Positions 11,710 to 23,679 of a DNA stretch of 64,000 nt are shown here, one piece after another. The stretch is from Hemerocallis citrina. Its lineage: Eukaryota > Streptophyta > Magnoliopsida > Asparagales > Asphodelaceae. Position numbers and translations under genes: made by a program. The stretch is taken from contig CM030358.1 of the NCBI GenBank assembly GCA_017893485.1, positions 153,401,368-153,465,367 of the forward strand. Direction: 5' to 3'. Numbering within the stretch: position 1 is the first letter of the stretch; each line of letters begins with the position of its first letter. The notes under the pieces were generated by a model. That model saw nothing but the letters and a program-made list of their open reading frames with translations. It made no database searches and was not told the DNA's origin.

Positions 11710-13001
11710 CTTATTAGGGTGGTCAAAGAATCTACCTTAGATGCTAACTGCTTAATGGCCTCACCCACCACTTGGTTTTGAGTTTTAAACTCCTCATTTT
11801 GCTTGCTTTGAGTCAAAACAAAATTTTCCAGCAAATTTTCCAAATTGGATTTTTGAGGAGGATTAAAACCTCTTTGTCCTTGAAAACCAGGGGGCTTAGA
11901 TGAAGCTTGGGGAATGGGATTAAGTGGAGGATTTTTATAGGAAAAATTTGGGTGATTCCTCCACCCCTGATTGTAAGTACTAGAAAATTGGTCCCCTTTT
12001 TGATTAAAATTGTTAACAAAGTTAACTTGCTCATTATTAGGACCCCCACTAGATGAATTCCCAAGTTGACATTCAACTACAGTATGACCAACAACACCAC
12101 AAATTTCACAAGTTGCAACATTAGGAGTAACAGCATTCATACTCATTTTATCAAATTTTTGAAATAAAGCATCAACTTTAGTAGCTAAATGGTCTATAGC
12201 ATCAACATCATACCTGCCGCCTTTCTTTTGAGGAGCACGATCACTTGACCATTGGTAGTGAGTTTGTGCCATATCCTCAATGAGAGCATAAGCTTTTGTG
12301 GTGTTTTTGTTCATCAAAGCACCTCCTGCTGCGTCCACTGTCATCCTAGTGTTGTAATTGAGCCCATTGTAAAAGGTATGCACTATTAACCATTTTTCCA
12401 GCCCATGATGAGGACAAAGCCTCAACAATTCCTTGAAACGTTCCCATGCCTCATAGAGAGACTCTCCATCCTTTTGAGCAAAAGTTGTTATTTGATTTCT
12501 GAGTTGTGCAGTTTTGCTCGGAGGGAAGTACTTGGAAAGAAATACTTGAGACAATTGATCCCATGTAGTTATGGAACCGTTTGGAAGTGAGTGTAGCCAA
12601 GCTCTTGCTCTATCCCTCAAGGAAAAAGGGAAAAGCCTCAATCTTATGGCATCCGCAGTGACACCATTCATCTTTAGAGTGTCACAAAACTCCAAGAACA
12701 TAGACAAATGGAGATTTGGATCATCCGTTGGAGCACCTCCAAATTGATTTTGCTGCACCATGGAAGGTAGAGAGGGCTTCAACTCGAAGTTGTTTGCCTC
12801 CACTGTCGGGCGAGTGATGCTAGATTGCAACCCCGTGGTATTAGGGGAAGCAAACTCCTTCAAAGACCTTGTATCTTCAGCCATGCTGGACTCTCCTGTT
12901 TCAGCCCTTGCCTTGCATTGTTCTCTTCTTCTTCTATGGAAGAACCTTTCTATCTCAGGCACTGGTTCAACAAGATCACCAACACTTCGGACTCTTCGCA
13001 T
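11703..13001 (-). CDS. Athila gag polyprotein
   Basis: A 432-codon frame encodes a capsid-type protein that would package element RNA in the cytoplasm. The retrotransposon gag domain lies at about residues 80-250, with the diagnostic stretches FPFSLRDRARAWL, FLSKYFPPSKTAQLR and GESLYEAWERFKELLRLCPH. A CCHC zinc knuckle follows at about 297-310 (CEICGVVGHTVVEC). A Q/N-rich tail with NPP and PPGF words leads to a C-terminal coiled-coil-like segment. The start is the first ATG after the primer site, about 105 bp downstream of it. The stop overlaps the next start in ATGCTAA. No internal stop is seen. Confidence 0.9.
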   Translation of the reverse strand: MRRVRSVGDLVEPVPEIERFFHRRRREQCKARAETGESSMAEDTRSLKEFASPNTTGLQSSITRPTVEANNFELKPSLPSMVQQNQFGGAPTDDPNLHLSMFLEFCDTLKMNGVTADAIRLRLFPFSLRDRARAWLHSLPNGSITTWDQLSQVFLSKYFPPSKTAQLRNQITTFAQKDGESLYEAWERFKELLRLCPHHGLEKWLIVHTFYNGLNYNTRMTVDAAGGALMNKNTTKAYALIEDMAQTHYQWSSDRAPQKKGGRYDVDAIDHLATKVDALFQKFDKMSMNAVTPNVATCEICGVVGHTVVECQLGNSSSGGPNNEQVNFVNNFNQKGDQFSSTYNQGWRNHPNFSYKNPPLNPIPQASSKPPGFQGQRGFNPPQKSNLENLLENFVLTQSKQNEEFKTQNQVVGEAIKQLASKVDSLTTLIRC

Positions 13002-13106
13002 TCACTGAAAAGTCAGCAGAAAACAAAGAAGATGATAACAGAAACAACAGAAAAAAAAATTTAGTCTAACCGATATAGAAAGAAAATTCAATATCAACGA
13101 CTTAAG

Positions 13107-13124
13107 TCCCCGGCAGCGGTGCCA
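13107..13124 (-). promoter_or_regulatory. Primer binding site, tRNA-Asp type
   Basis: On the minus strand, six bases after the 5' LTR, the sequence reads TGGCACCGCTGCCGGGGA. This differs by two bases from the complement of the plant tRNA-Asp 3' end used by Athila/Tat elements. It fixes the orientation and the right-hand LTR as the 5' LTR. Confidence 0.85.
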
Positions 13125-13130
13125 AAAACT

Positions 13131-14432
13131 TGATAAGCCCGCAAGTACACGGTTTTATCGTGTAATAAAAATATCGTTCCCACAAGGACTTAAAATTGAG
13201 TACTAATTTCTCTCACTAATATGATTAGCTAAAAGAACTAAGTCAAAATGATATTGTCGTTGCCGAAAAAATAAAAAGAGTTTAATTTAGAGAATAAAAA
13301 GCTCTTGGGATTGATGTTCTTCCAGTGATAATTACTTTTAAGCTAGTTACTTTCCTTTGAGGATGAACAATGGATTCTTAAAGGCTAAATAAACAAATGT
13401 GATTATTGCATTTTTTCAAAGTACAATAATATGTTTCAGACATAGATTCCACCTATTTTCATGGTAGAAGGAATGATAAAACTCATTAAGAACAATTATT
13501 TCTAAGCCTCAAGAAAACCAATTCTATTTTCATGAATTGATCCCCTTGTTTAATCTTGTAATTCCAATATCAAATTCTCACTTTTCAGTGCTTAATATGA
13601 TATCTAAAGTTCATACAATCATATTGATTACAATTGCAGACAAAGCAAAACTCAAGATTAAATTAAGAATAGAAAAATGCTCATAACATCTAAGGAAAGA
13701 AAACTAGACTTAATCAATAATTCATTATTGGAATATAATCAATCCCAAGATAAAAGAAACTACTCACACATGATTAAAATATAAATAAGACAATGTAAAT
13801 TTGACATTCAGAACTTTAACAAGTAAGAGATGAAGATTAGAAGGTAATAGAAACCGAAATTTATTCAAAGCTTAATCCAAAGAAAAGTTGGTTGAACATA
13901 ATACCAAAGAACATAAGTTTTGCTCCCAGAGAAAATGGAGAGGAAGCCCCCCTTTTTAGGATCTGAAAGCCTACATTTATAGCCTAGTTTTACCCCTAAT
14001 CAAGTGCCATTACAACCTCTTTAAGACCCATAAAGAAAGAGTAACCGATTCAGCCATTATTATGAGCTGTTACAGAATTCTGCCATAAATATGGCCATAA
14101 CGCGCAACACTGGGGGGTCATAATCATCAAACTGCGACTCTTCAGCAGATTCTCCACGAATTACGGCCATAATGGAAAACACTGGGGGGCCGTAATTCTC
14201 TCTGTCTCTTCAATTGTCCTTCCAACTGTTTCCCACGAATTATGGCTATGTTCTTCAACACTGGGAGGCTGTAATCCATTCTTTTTGCATCACAATCATC
14301 AACTCTTCAACCCCTTTTCCTACAAATTAAAATATAAACCAAAATGTAATAAAAATAAAACATAAATAAAAATAAACCACTAATAAAACCTATTTAAAAC
14401 AAGTTAAAAACTAGATAAATTCTAACTAATCA
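13131..14432 (-). repeat. Athila 5' LTR
   Basis: It begins TGATAAGCC and ends TAATCA. It has about 17 substitutions and 2 single-base indels against the 3' LTR. The promoter of the element should lie here on the minus strand, but I could not single out a TATA box with confidence. Confidence 0.92.
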
Positions 14433-14437
14433 CTGTC

Positions 14438-15870
14438 TTCGATGAGCTAGTCTTTGTGCGACCATGAGTTTCGGCATAGTGAGCTGCAATCTTTGACGAG
14501 CTTGGCTTCTTCTTGGTGAGCTGCTACGGTCGAGCTCTTCTGGAATGAGCTCGAGCTCAGCAATCCTGCTTTTTGGCGACCATGGGCTGCGAGCGAGCTA
14601 CTTGGGGTGTTGTCGAGTTAGGCCTCGAGTTTGCAACGAGCTCGACAGAGTTGCTTTGAGAGAGCTCCTCCATCTGTCGTTGGTCAAGCTATGAGCTTGG
14701 CCAGGCTGTCCTCGGCATGCTACAGGCTCGGAAACCTCCTTTGTTGTGCTAGGGAGTCGTCGGTGAGCTTGTTTGTCAAGCTGAGATGTGGACAAGCTCG
14801 ACGGGGCCTTGGACTTTTGAAGTCAAACTTGATGAAGGTCTAGGAGTTCAGGGTTTTGGATTCGGGTAGCTTCGAAGTTGGATCAAGCTTGTTTCATTGT
14901 AGCTAGAGTTGTTTCCTATAGATCTTCGAAGCGGGTTGCTGGTGAAGTTTGAGGTTGGGCTCTAGAGAGCTTGTAGACTTGATCACCTTGTGTTTTTTTT
15001 ATCAAGTGTCTCGTCACTCGTTTCATTGAAACGCTCTTTGGTTGACCAAGCATTGTGTTGTTCACCTATTTTGTTGATCGAGCGCTTTGTTGTTGAACGA
15101 GTGTTCCATGGGTTTGGGAGCTGAGTATTTTGATTGTTGGATTTTGCATATGTAGCTGACCTAGAAGAGCTGTTGGAGGATTAAACTTTCAAAGGCGGTC
15201 AGACTACGGACTTGCTGTTTGACCCTAAAAAGTTTGTTGAGACAACTGTGAGACGAAGTTGGCCGTTTGAACCTGATGTTTGTGCCCAGCAATTTTGTAG
15301 AGGCAACTCTAGGATCGAGTTTATCGTTTGATCCTGGAAAGTTTGGGGAGACAACTCTGAGACGGAGTTAGTCGTAGAGCTTGTCGTTTGATTCCGACAA
15401 GTTTGGAGAGAGGACTCTGAGATGGAGTTGAACATTTAAACTTGTTGTTTGCATTTGGAAAGGCAACTCTGAGATGGAGTTGAACGTAGAGTTTGTCGTT
15501 TGATCCCGGCAAGTTTAAAGAGATAACTCTAAGACAGAGTTGGTCGTAGAGCTTATCATTTGATCCCGGCAAGTTTAAAAAGATGAATCTGGGATGGAGT
15601 TAGATGTAAAGCTTGTTGTTTGTACCCAACAACCTTGTAGAATCACTTTATACACATCAGAAGTTTATCCTGAGCTACTGCCTAAATAGTAGTTCAAAAA
15701 AGAACTGTCTGGTTGACCTAGTTTTTGTTATTATAATATGTCGTGTGAATATTCGTTGGAACCGGCATGAAGTCTATTTTTTGGAACCTTTAACGGTACC
15801 TGATTCGCCTACCTGTAGCAACAGGAAAGTGGATTTTTGTGCAGCAACGGATTGCTGTCCAGAATTGTAA
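14438..15870. other. Old repeat DNA, right half, with minisatellite
   Basis: Continuation of 6903-7580 after the Athila insertion. 'Gagctcg' and 'gcgagct' words dominate to about 14800, then unique sequence, then a tandem array (15190-15640). No intact coding region. Confidence 0.5.
15190..15640. repeat. Minisatellite of about 60-70 bp units
   Basis: About six to seven degenerate copies of a unit built from 'gcttgtcgtttgatcc', 'ggcaagtttggagaga' and 'caactctgagacggagttg'. Short minus-strand frames across it only reflect the repeat. Arrays like this occur in untranslated regions of large Ty3/gypsy elements. Confidence 0.75.
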
Positions 15871-15899
15871 CTTCATGTCCTTAATTGTAAATATATTTA

Positions 15900-17571
15900 T
15901 TTCTTGCATTTAATTAATTAACTTGCATATCATGCATTTCATAGCCCTTGATGTCTCCCTGAATATGTCTTGACACCATTTCCATTGTTGCATCATGTTT
16001 ATTTATTGTAAAAGAATCACAAGCCGGGGTATTAAGGGAAAGACCTAGTAGTGGACGATATAGGAGATTGTACTTAGCAGGGGGGCCGTGTTTCCTGTGA
16101 TGATGATACAAGATTACAAGTTATATGGAACTAAGTTCCACGTCATGGATGATGGCGGCTACCTCTAGCCTCTACAGGGGCCACCTCTAGACTCCATTAC
16201 ATGAACACATGATTACACGTTGTATGGAACTAAGTACCACGTCATGGGTGACAGGGACCACCGCTAGCCTCTACGGGTGTAACGCCCTTGCCCCAAACTC
16301 AGACAATTTATACAATTTATCAGACAAATTATTTATTATTTAGTACAACTGCCCACCACAGGCTGCCTCTCAAAAGGTGGTTAACCGGATTAGTGACTCT
16401 TGTTCATAGGCATTACTATTTATTATTAATTAATGTTGTGCAATTCCTGATATGGGACAATCTCAAACCATCTCTCTCCCGTGCATGTGACGTCAGCACA
16501 CAGGAAGCTCCCCCTCGGGTGGGCCCCTATGCCCACGTCATGCACCAAAGAGAACAACGGTAGCAGCTGCTGCTGCCATCGTCACCGGGGCCCACAACCC
16601 CCCACGTGCTGCCAAACCAACAACACCCCATTTTCTTCATTTAATCCCCTTCCGAACTAAATCCCATAGAATATCCCCATAGGAATAACTATAGGGCAAT
16701 AGCTAATTATACCTTTTGAAATTACGGGGTGTTACAACGGGGGCCACCTCTAGACTCCATTACATGAGTACATGATTCCCGAGTACTTGACCCTGTATAA
16801 TTCGCCACTAGTGTCTAAACGTTAACATGCTTGTATGCACTCGACTTATGGTATGGGACGCAGGATTGCGTGCATTAGCTAGGATTTATAAAAGATTTTC
16901 AGACTTGAGATTAACACTAAACATATGCATAATTCATGATTCCAACTACATGTTACCTGTTACAGGTTTACATGATTCATGTTTACAAGATTACATGGTT
17001 CCTGTTGTTACATGTTACCTGTTTACAAGTTACAAGATTCCTATTACACGACACATTTCCGGTTACATGATTCCTAATTGCAACTTTACATGATTCTTGT
17101 TTACCAGTTTCATGACTCATGTTTATATGTTACATGCTCAGTATACTAGTTTGATGATTTCCTGTTTATAAGTCAAGTCTATGTGACCCTTGTTTACATG
17201 TTGTACTTTCCTGTTACATGACTTGTTCCTATATACATGATTCCATGCTCTTGCTTTATTCATGTCCTTATTCATTTGCTTGTACTACTTGCGGCTCGTT
17301 ACTTGATCTAACGGGTACTCCATCCATCTTCCTTTTGAGTTATGTTATACAGGTACAGATGATGGGTTACCGAAAGAACTCGTCGAATTGTTACTGCATT
17401 ACATATTCTCTGGCTATTTGGTAAGTTCTTGTATCCCAGATATTGGTTATTGCATTATATTCTTATTCTTGTGATTATTATTGTACTGTTGAGCTTACTG
17501 GCATTGTACAGCTTATGAATGATATGAGTTGACATACTTATATCATTCGCTGGGCCTCAGTTGTGTGGCCG
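15900..17571. other. Diverged second copy of the 0.2-1.1 kb repeat
   Basis: This region shares the ordered landmarks given for 1-1732 and is interrupted by a TRIM solo LTR at 16278-16736. Around it a short direct repeat, 'ccacctctagactccattacatga', occurs at about 16180 and again just after the LTR near 16745. Between 16930 and 17230 many degenerate 'tacatgattcctgtttaca' words form a loose tandem pattern. Confidence 0.5.
16278..16736 (-). mobile_element. Solo LTR of a TRIM family
   Basis: It begins TGTAACGCCC and ends GGGTGTTACA, with a perfect TSD ACGGG (16273-16277 and 16737-16741). The sequence matches, in reverse orientation, the LTRs of the TRIM at 52647-53765 and those at 55596-56976, including the block 'gcctctcaaaaggtggtta'. 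It is 459 bp long and non-coding. Confidence 0.88.
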
Positions 17572-17934
17572 TGTTTCTGTATAATGGGTGCGTTGCACGT
17601 TCTAATTATTATTATTTTTATATAGTAAATAATAAGACGTAATCTGACATCGAACTGAGATCTCCCTTTACTCATCACTTACTCTTTACAAATTACCTTT
17701 AATGGCACAAACTTTTATTTTTATATGATCGACACTTTTGTAAATAATTATGTTGTAAATAAATTTGAACTTTGAGAGTATTTTGCTAACAAACAACAGT
17801 TGAATAAATAAATGGTTAATATAACGCCCACTTAAAAATGAATGGTTGAGATTAAATGGTTGAATGAATGTATACAAATTACAGGTTATTTACAAATGAC
17901 AACCCCAACTGTCCCATTATAATATTAGAGATTA
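17572..17934 (-). mobile_element. Mini-Helitron
   Basis: On the minus strand it starts TCTCTAATATTATAATGGGA after an A. It ends near a GTGCAACGCAC hairpin followed by ATTATACAG, a decayed form of the expected CTAG terminus. It belongs to the family seen at 23403, 33462 and 39348 and has no coding capacity. The 3' edge is approximate. Confidence 0.65.
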
Positions 17935-18300
17935 GAGATATTAGAAGTTTATCAAAGTTCAATATATTTCACTCACTTAAAATATTATAATATATCATTT
18001 TCCACTTTATTTATTCAATTAATTATATTATATTTTTAATGAACTGAGTGCGTTATTAAACGGGATCTTCCATCACCATGCCCATTTGTGACGAATTGCC
18101 GAAAGTCGGGGGTTCTTGAATTGCTAGGAGAGATGATTACTATAAGCTTCCTGCACGGAGGCGGTATCTCTCTCTTACGAAGGATAGTGCCTTGCATTAA
18201 TCTTAAGCTCGGTGATATTTATTTACTTTCTTATTATTTATATTACTTATGTTATTATGTTTTATGCATAATTAGGATGTTCAAGTTCATTTATTTGGTT
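17935..18300. other. Unassigned DNA
   Basis: AT-rich sequence leading into a less AT-rich patch at 18070-18200, with no recognisable gene or repeat end. It may be the 3' end of the decayed Helitron listed next. Confidence 0.4.
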
Positions 18301-20414
18301 ATTTTGTTAATGCTTATGCAAATGAGTTGAAGGATCTTGAGAAATAAGTTGAAAGAGGTTAAAAAGAAGGACTACACCATCAAGAGATTTCTTTTTGACA
18401 TGGTTTGTTGAAGCAGTGGTTAAAGAATGCACATGTTATCGGCACGATAGTTGAAGAAGAGGTGACTGGGAAAACTAAGAAAAGGTGCACTTTACTCTCC
18501 CTATTAACAACTGTGTTTGTGACAAAATTGAATGCATACTTTTGATTCATAATAAGTTTTTTTTTCAATTGAAGACAAATCTCTATCAGAAATAAATATC
18601 GACTGCTCATCTTCTATCAGCTGTAGAATATCGATATCTTCATTAACATTAATTGTAGGTCAGTCATAGTCATCTCTTGCCATTTTGCTTTAAGAAACTG
18701 TTCAGCTCTTTAAACAATCGTATTTCACATAATCTAGTCAGTTTGCTTGTAGATGAATAATCATTGGACATGTATGATTTGAATTAGTCTCAAGGTTGCC
18801 TAACTCCAACTGGCTTGCAATATATCAATAATGTAGTAAAAAAATCTTCTTAGAGCTGATGGCATATGCTTATTGGATGCTTCTAAAAGATAACTGTTGA
18901 TGCTATTATCATTCTCCACCAAACCCAACACCTCAACTACTTGCTTAGATGTTGGATATCTAATCCCATTTACAGTAAGTAAGTGGTCGAATGATAATGA
19001 ACATTTAACATGATTTAAATGCTTAAATTAATAGTAGTGATCACATTCTCGAAGGAAAAATCACATATATCATAACAATTTGACAAATATTTATTTGTCG
19101 CTTGCTCAATTTTTGTTCAGTCTTCTTCCACCTATATGCTTCAGAAACTCCATGTACATGTATTGTCTTGCTACAGAATCTTCATTATATTTAGTAAAAA
19201 AAACTATGTCAAAATTGTTCCTTGCATTCGATCATCAGCAAGTACATTCTCAATTGATTAATGAGCATAATACAAAACTTGTGCTTGATTGTGCAAGTGA
19301 ATTTGCAAAGGGAAAGCCGAATATTTTACAACTTTACAGGCAGCTTTTTCAGGGCATATCCAACAGACATCAACATATTTTGATAATTCATCTGTAGCAT
19401 TACCTGGTTGCACCTGATGAAAAGACACATTATCAAGTTCTTTGTAAACATACTTATAGATATATTTAACATAAATAATACCCGAACGAATTGCAACATT
19501 TATATGGTAATTATATATTATTTTTCAACAACCATGGGCTGTAAGGAACGACCAATCTTTTATCAATCAAGTGGTTAGAGTTCTCCCTTCGAAAGATATA
19601 TCGATTAGTATCTCGTCACTAATATACAAGATATGAGTTTCCTCCTTGCAAATTTGTATGAGCAATTATTTTGGATACTCTTTTTGGCATTTTCTATTGT
19701 TCATGCAAGTTAATTTGGAATTGAAATGTCCGCAAGGTCAATGTATCATATATCTCAACACAGTTTCATAGTTTTGGTTCCACATCCCGATCTAAAATTT
19801 CTGCTCTTACTATCTCATCATAATCATCTGGAGAAATGATTTTATCTTTTATCATCAAGAATAATTAAAATGTGAGCATGAGACATTCCACGCTTCTGAA
19901 ATTCAGCGACATTTACATGTGCAATGACTCTCAATTACTCTATTATGCAATTAAGCTCTCTTCTAGTTTAGAATGAAAGATTATTGTTGTTAAATCTAAC
20001 TGATCTTGTGGAAGTTGCTAGGTAGTAATTAATTGAAAGTTTTCATCTATATCAGATTGCAAGTCATAAGAAGGAATGTCAGGTTTGTCATATTTTTCCA
20101 TGAGAGCCATTGCATTTTCATATCTCTGGTATATATCTGAGAGACTTTCGGCATACGAATTTCCAACCCACATTTTCTAGCAAATAAGAAAGAGTGCAAT
20201 AAATTAGATTGTTATTTTACTTAAAAAATATAATTTATATACAAAGGATATAGTTAACCTGCATATACTTCATATGCATCTTGTGCATCTTTTAAGCCTT
20301 GATACATTTCAGCACATATTTCATGTTGATGATTGCGAACCCAACACAAGTCCTGTGTGACAATTTTAACATAGCTGTCTACTAAATACTGTTGTAGTAA
20401 TCGTCCATCAAGAG
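18300..20414 (-). pseudogene. Decayed Helitron Rep/helicase gene, main part
   Basis: Conceptual minus-strand reading in shifting frames recovers the Helitron-like N-terminal/Rep region. From 20414 downward: a stretch beginning PLDGRLLQQYLVDSYVKI; MWVGNSYAESLSDIYQRYEN; VNVAEFQKRGMSHAHILI, the 'EFQKRGxxHxH' Rep hallmark with metal-binding histidines; YNYHINVAIRSGIIYVKYIY; AFPLQIHL, with the usual preceding Tyr-containing stretch; and YPTSKQVVEVLGLVENDNS, near the start of the helicase part (about 18930). Several stops and frame changes interrupt it. The helicase motifs themselves are not recognisable below 18650. The 5' continuation lies at 33188-33440, beyond the 12.8-kb insertion. This is the remnant of an autonomous Helitron encoding rolling-circle replication initiator and helicase functions. 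It is not functional now. Confidence 0.8.
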
Positions 20415-21933
20415 GAAAATGTAATGTCCCGGATTCCGGTTATCGAACATCCGTGACACAACCAGAATCTTTGCCTTCAAATGCATCTCAACACATTAAA
20501 TAACACGGAAATTTAAATACTTTTATTGCCATCAGAGTTATTACATCAATAATTACAAATATCAATTATTATATCAATTTAAACATAAACTAAGATAGTT
20601 ATATTTCAAATAAAACTTTGGCAAAGTTTCCCCTGAAATTTCTGCCTCGAAACCCAAAAAGCTTACGGAATTCTGCTCTAAATTCCGTACCTCACATCAC
20701 AGGCAATAATATCATGGGCTCCCCAGACCAAAATGAGTAGAATCACATAGGCAATATAAATATCATGCTCTGGAGGCCAAACTCATAATAGGATATCAAT
20801 TATCAATTAAAAATCATAAATTCATTTCAAAACATAGTAAAGTTGTTAAAAAATAACTTATAAAACATACCACAGGGCCCGATACGCCACAACGAGATGG
20901 GTACGGGTCAAAACAAATCATGCCACTCCACACTATACTCATCATCATCATCCACATAATTATACATCTAAAATACAATTTAAATTATAAATTTCACTAT
21001 TCACATAATTAAACTTAAACAACAATTTTAAAATAAAAGCTCCACTCCATAGAATCTACACCTCACCTCTGAACTGCGGATGACCTGTAACAATAGGGGA
21101 TCTAGGATAGTCCAGGGACTCCCTAACACTCCAAACATTAAGGGATTAGTCATTTCTGGTGTGAGTATAATTTACTAATTAAGCAAATAAATTAAACTTT
21201 ATAAGTAAATCATTATAAAAACATAAAAACTTGCTCACTCATCGGAATTACTTGATTCCGAGTTCAATGGAAAGGTGAAAGTGTCTACTACAACTTCCTA
21301 ATTGAACACATTCTCAAATTCAATCATTTAAGTTCTCGAAAACACTAAGTTCCATCAGGTGTACAAACAGGAGAAACTGGTTTACTTAGCCAATAATACA
21401 TTAACTAAGACTGGATTTATTTCATCTTTTGAAAATCATAACTCTCAACCTATAAACTGAAATTACAAAATTCCAAATGGGTTAGAAAGCTATCACTCTA
21501 TACTATGGCTGCAAACGATCTGAGCCGAGCCGAATATCTTGAGGCTCGAGCTCGTTTCGAGCTCTAATAGTGAAGCTCGAGCTCGACTCGTGTAAGCTCA
21601 CCTAAGCTCGAACTCGGCTCGATAAAGCTCGTTTACAAATCAAGCTCGAATCGAGCTCGAGTCAAGCTCGAACTTGGCTCAAAAAAATGTGAACCTGCAC
21701 CGACACAATTAGTCCAAACATACAGAACTCAAAAACATTAAATAAAAAAAAAGGACAAGAATCAAGTTTACACAAGCTGGGGCATAAATTACTCCAGAAT
21801 CCAGACATCAAAACGAGAATAAACTTCAAACAACAATACCTTCAAAAATATTATGGAAATTTTTTATCCAGAATCCAATTACCAAATGCTCTAAATAACA
21901 AACTTTTAACTGAGCTTTGAAACTAACTTAAGT

Positions 21934-22213
21934 CTAGTCTGCTTCGTCAATGACCTTGGTTCCCAATCCTTTAAGTCCTTCAGGTGGCACCTCTGCAACT
22001 GTGACAAGAGAATACAGATCCTCTTTGGCATCTTCCTCTTCGTTTCTCTTGCGAGCAATTCTAACGTGAACTCTCCTTGGAACACTCCTGATTCCACGGC
22101 TTCAGATGTGTTTGTTGAGCTTCACATCAACCCTCACATCAGTAGTCCCCATGGCCTTCTGAGCAAACTTGCGAATCTCCTTTATGGCCTTGGGGACCAT
22201 CTTCTTGAAGGTG
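21934..22213 (-). pseudogene. RPL31: Ribosomal protein L31 (eL31) gene fragment
   Basis: Minus-strand reading from 22213 gives the C-terminal three quarters of cytosolic 60S protein L31. Recognisable pieces are [48 protein letters not shown] and [19 protein letters not shown], ending with TAG at 21934-21936. A TGA at 22102-22104 replaces the conserved Trp that follows the NKxI motif, so the copy is broken. The upstream edge is a splice acceptor (tttacag) at 22214-22215, so genomic DNA with an intron was copied, not a processed mRNA. The N-terminal exons are not found upstream. The fragment sits inside the hAT-like element. Confidence 0.88.
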
Positions 22214-22639
22214 CTGTAAAAGAAAAGAAATGCTGATTAGAAATTAAGGTAATGCAATGTTGAAAGCGTTAAATTCATAATAAAGAGAATTGACAAATTC
22301 CTTCCGCCAAGAGAATGTTATTGGATTCACATATAACACATGCAATGTGTGGCCAAATGCTTGACTAATAACAATGACCATGACACTATAAGTTGCAGTA
22401 CATCGGACTTGTTTAGGGATGGAAAGCATACCGTGTGGGACTTAATTTTCTAAGCATGAAATGGCGCATGGGTTACCGGATTTTTTCTTGAAACTAAATT
22501 TTTGTCTAACAGCCCAATCTATCGTATTATAGTTGATTCCAACTTCACTAGAGGTGCACATAGATATCACTCTTTCCTGATATGAGACCCATGACCATAT
22601 ACTCTATAAAATTTAAGGAGACTGACATACATAAAAAAC

Positions 22640-22870
22640 CAAGAAATAAAAGAGAAATGATTCCTTAACCTTGCATTTTCATGAATTTCGTGAATCGGGG
22701 CTAAATCTAAAGCACAATCCAAAACTTGTTTTGGTGGGCTAAATCTAAAGCACAATCCAAAACTTGTTTTGGTTTGCCTAACAGTTGCAAGAATGCTCAT
22801 AAAAGTATATCGAAAGCACTCACATTTCAGTGAGCTGCATAATCACATTTCAGTGAGCTGCATAATAGTT
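22640..22870. repeat. Two short tandem duplications
   Basis: A 38-bp unit starting 'ggctaaatctaaagcacaat' occurs twice in tandem at about 22697-22772. A 23-bp unit, 'cacatttcagtgagctgcat' plus three bases, occurs twice at about 22822-22867. Both look like recent slippage or repair duplications. Confidence 0.8.
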
Positions 22871-23185
22871 TAAAATCAAAGAGAACTGAAAGTAGTTGTT
22901 TTAAATCTTGAATTAAGTAAAAATATTGGTGGTAGCTCCAAGAATTAACATCTAACGCTAGAATTGGTACCTGGGTTTTAATTGGGTAATAATATTTTAA
23001 GAGATGTGACTAATTTAAGTACAAATGCACACATTCTTGAACTAAGAAACTGGTCCCACGACCCGAACCAAGTAAAAAATTTAAACACAAATATGCGGCA
23101 CAATTTACTATCAAACCATATTTAGTATTCACTCTAGCTCATATTGCCACTTCGACCTTCTAACATCATATAGTGGGCTCTAACC

Positions 23186-23340
23186 TGATGAAAAAATCAT
23201 TCACAGTGTCATTTTCTACATACACAGTACCTAAGAGTGCATGAGCCATATCTTTCCAAGAAGGTTTAGATTGCAGATCTACTAAGAAAGCTAAGAAAGA
23301 TGATGTGCACAGAAATTCAATACTCCTTAAGGAAGAACAA
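23186..23340 (-). other. Exon-like open stretch of unknown origin
   Basis: Minus-strand reading gives about 50 codons without a stop, containing LVDLQSKPSWKDMAHALLGT, followed by an AG/GT donor near 23190 (tcatcag/gttaga). Its composition is protein-like and it lies between the RPL31 and ZTP29-like fragments. It may be a third captured exon. I do not recognise the protein. Confidence 0.3.
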
Positions 23341-23402
23341 TTATATGTGTCAGCGTGTTGATGCCTCGTGTAATAACAGTCAACCTTTGATATTTAAACA
23401 GA

Positions 23403-23589
23403 CTAGTAATTTGCACGTGCGATGCACGTCTTAATAAATATAGTTTTTTAAAATAAAAATTTAGACATAATCTGGATTTGAACTTAGAACCTCCTTTATA
23501 ATAGTTATGCACGTGTATTGCACGGGTTGGTAGATTGACAAAACATTTACAAATGACACTAAGGTCTTCTCCCATTATAATATTAGAAA
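23403..23589 (-). mobile_element. Mini-Helitron, 187 bp
   Basis: The minus-strand 5' end is near TTTCTAATATTATAATGGGA (one base off the family consensus) at 23589. The 3' end has a GCATCGCACGTGC hairpin and CTAG at 23403-23406. Flanks are A and T, as expected for Helitron insertion. It is non-coding. Confidence 0.7.
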
Positions 23590-23679
23590 TAGGAGTATTT
23601 CTTAGTTTTTAAAAATAGTGGGGGTATATGCTAATTTTCACATTTTAAATGGGGGCATTTGCGAAAATATCCCTTTTTT

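Larger units (their letters stand above)
7586..14432 (-). mobile_element. Athila-type Ty3/gypsy retrotransposon, internally deleted
   Basis: Two LTRs (7586-8889 and 13131-14432) bound the element, and the TSD CTGTC stands on both sides (7581-7585 and 14433-14437). I counted about 19 differences between the LTRs over 1.3 kb, so the insertion is young. It reads on the minus strand: 5' LTR on the right, a tRNA-Asp-type primer site, gag, protease, the start of reverse transcriptase, then a short env-side or downstream tail and a polypurine tract next to the left LTR. Most of reverse transcriptase, RNase H and integrase are missing. It therefore cannot move by itself but keeps the cis signals needed for mobilisation by a relative. 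Confidence 0.92.

Noticed and set aside
14598..14843. Overlapping frames on both strands
   Set aside because: They lie in low-complexity 'gagctcg' repeat DNA with no family motif.
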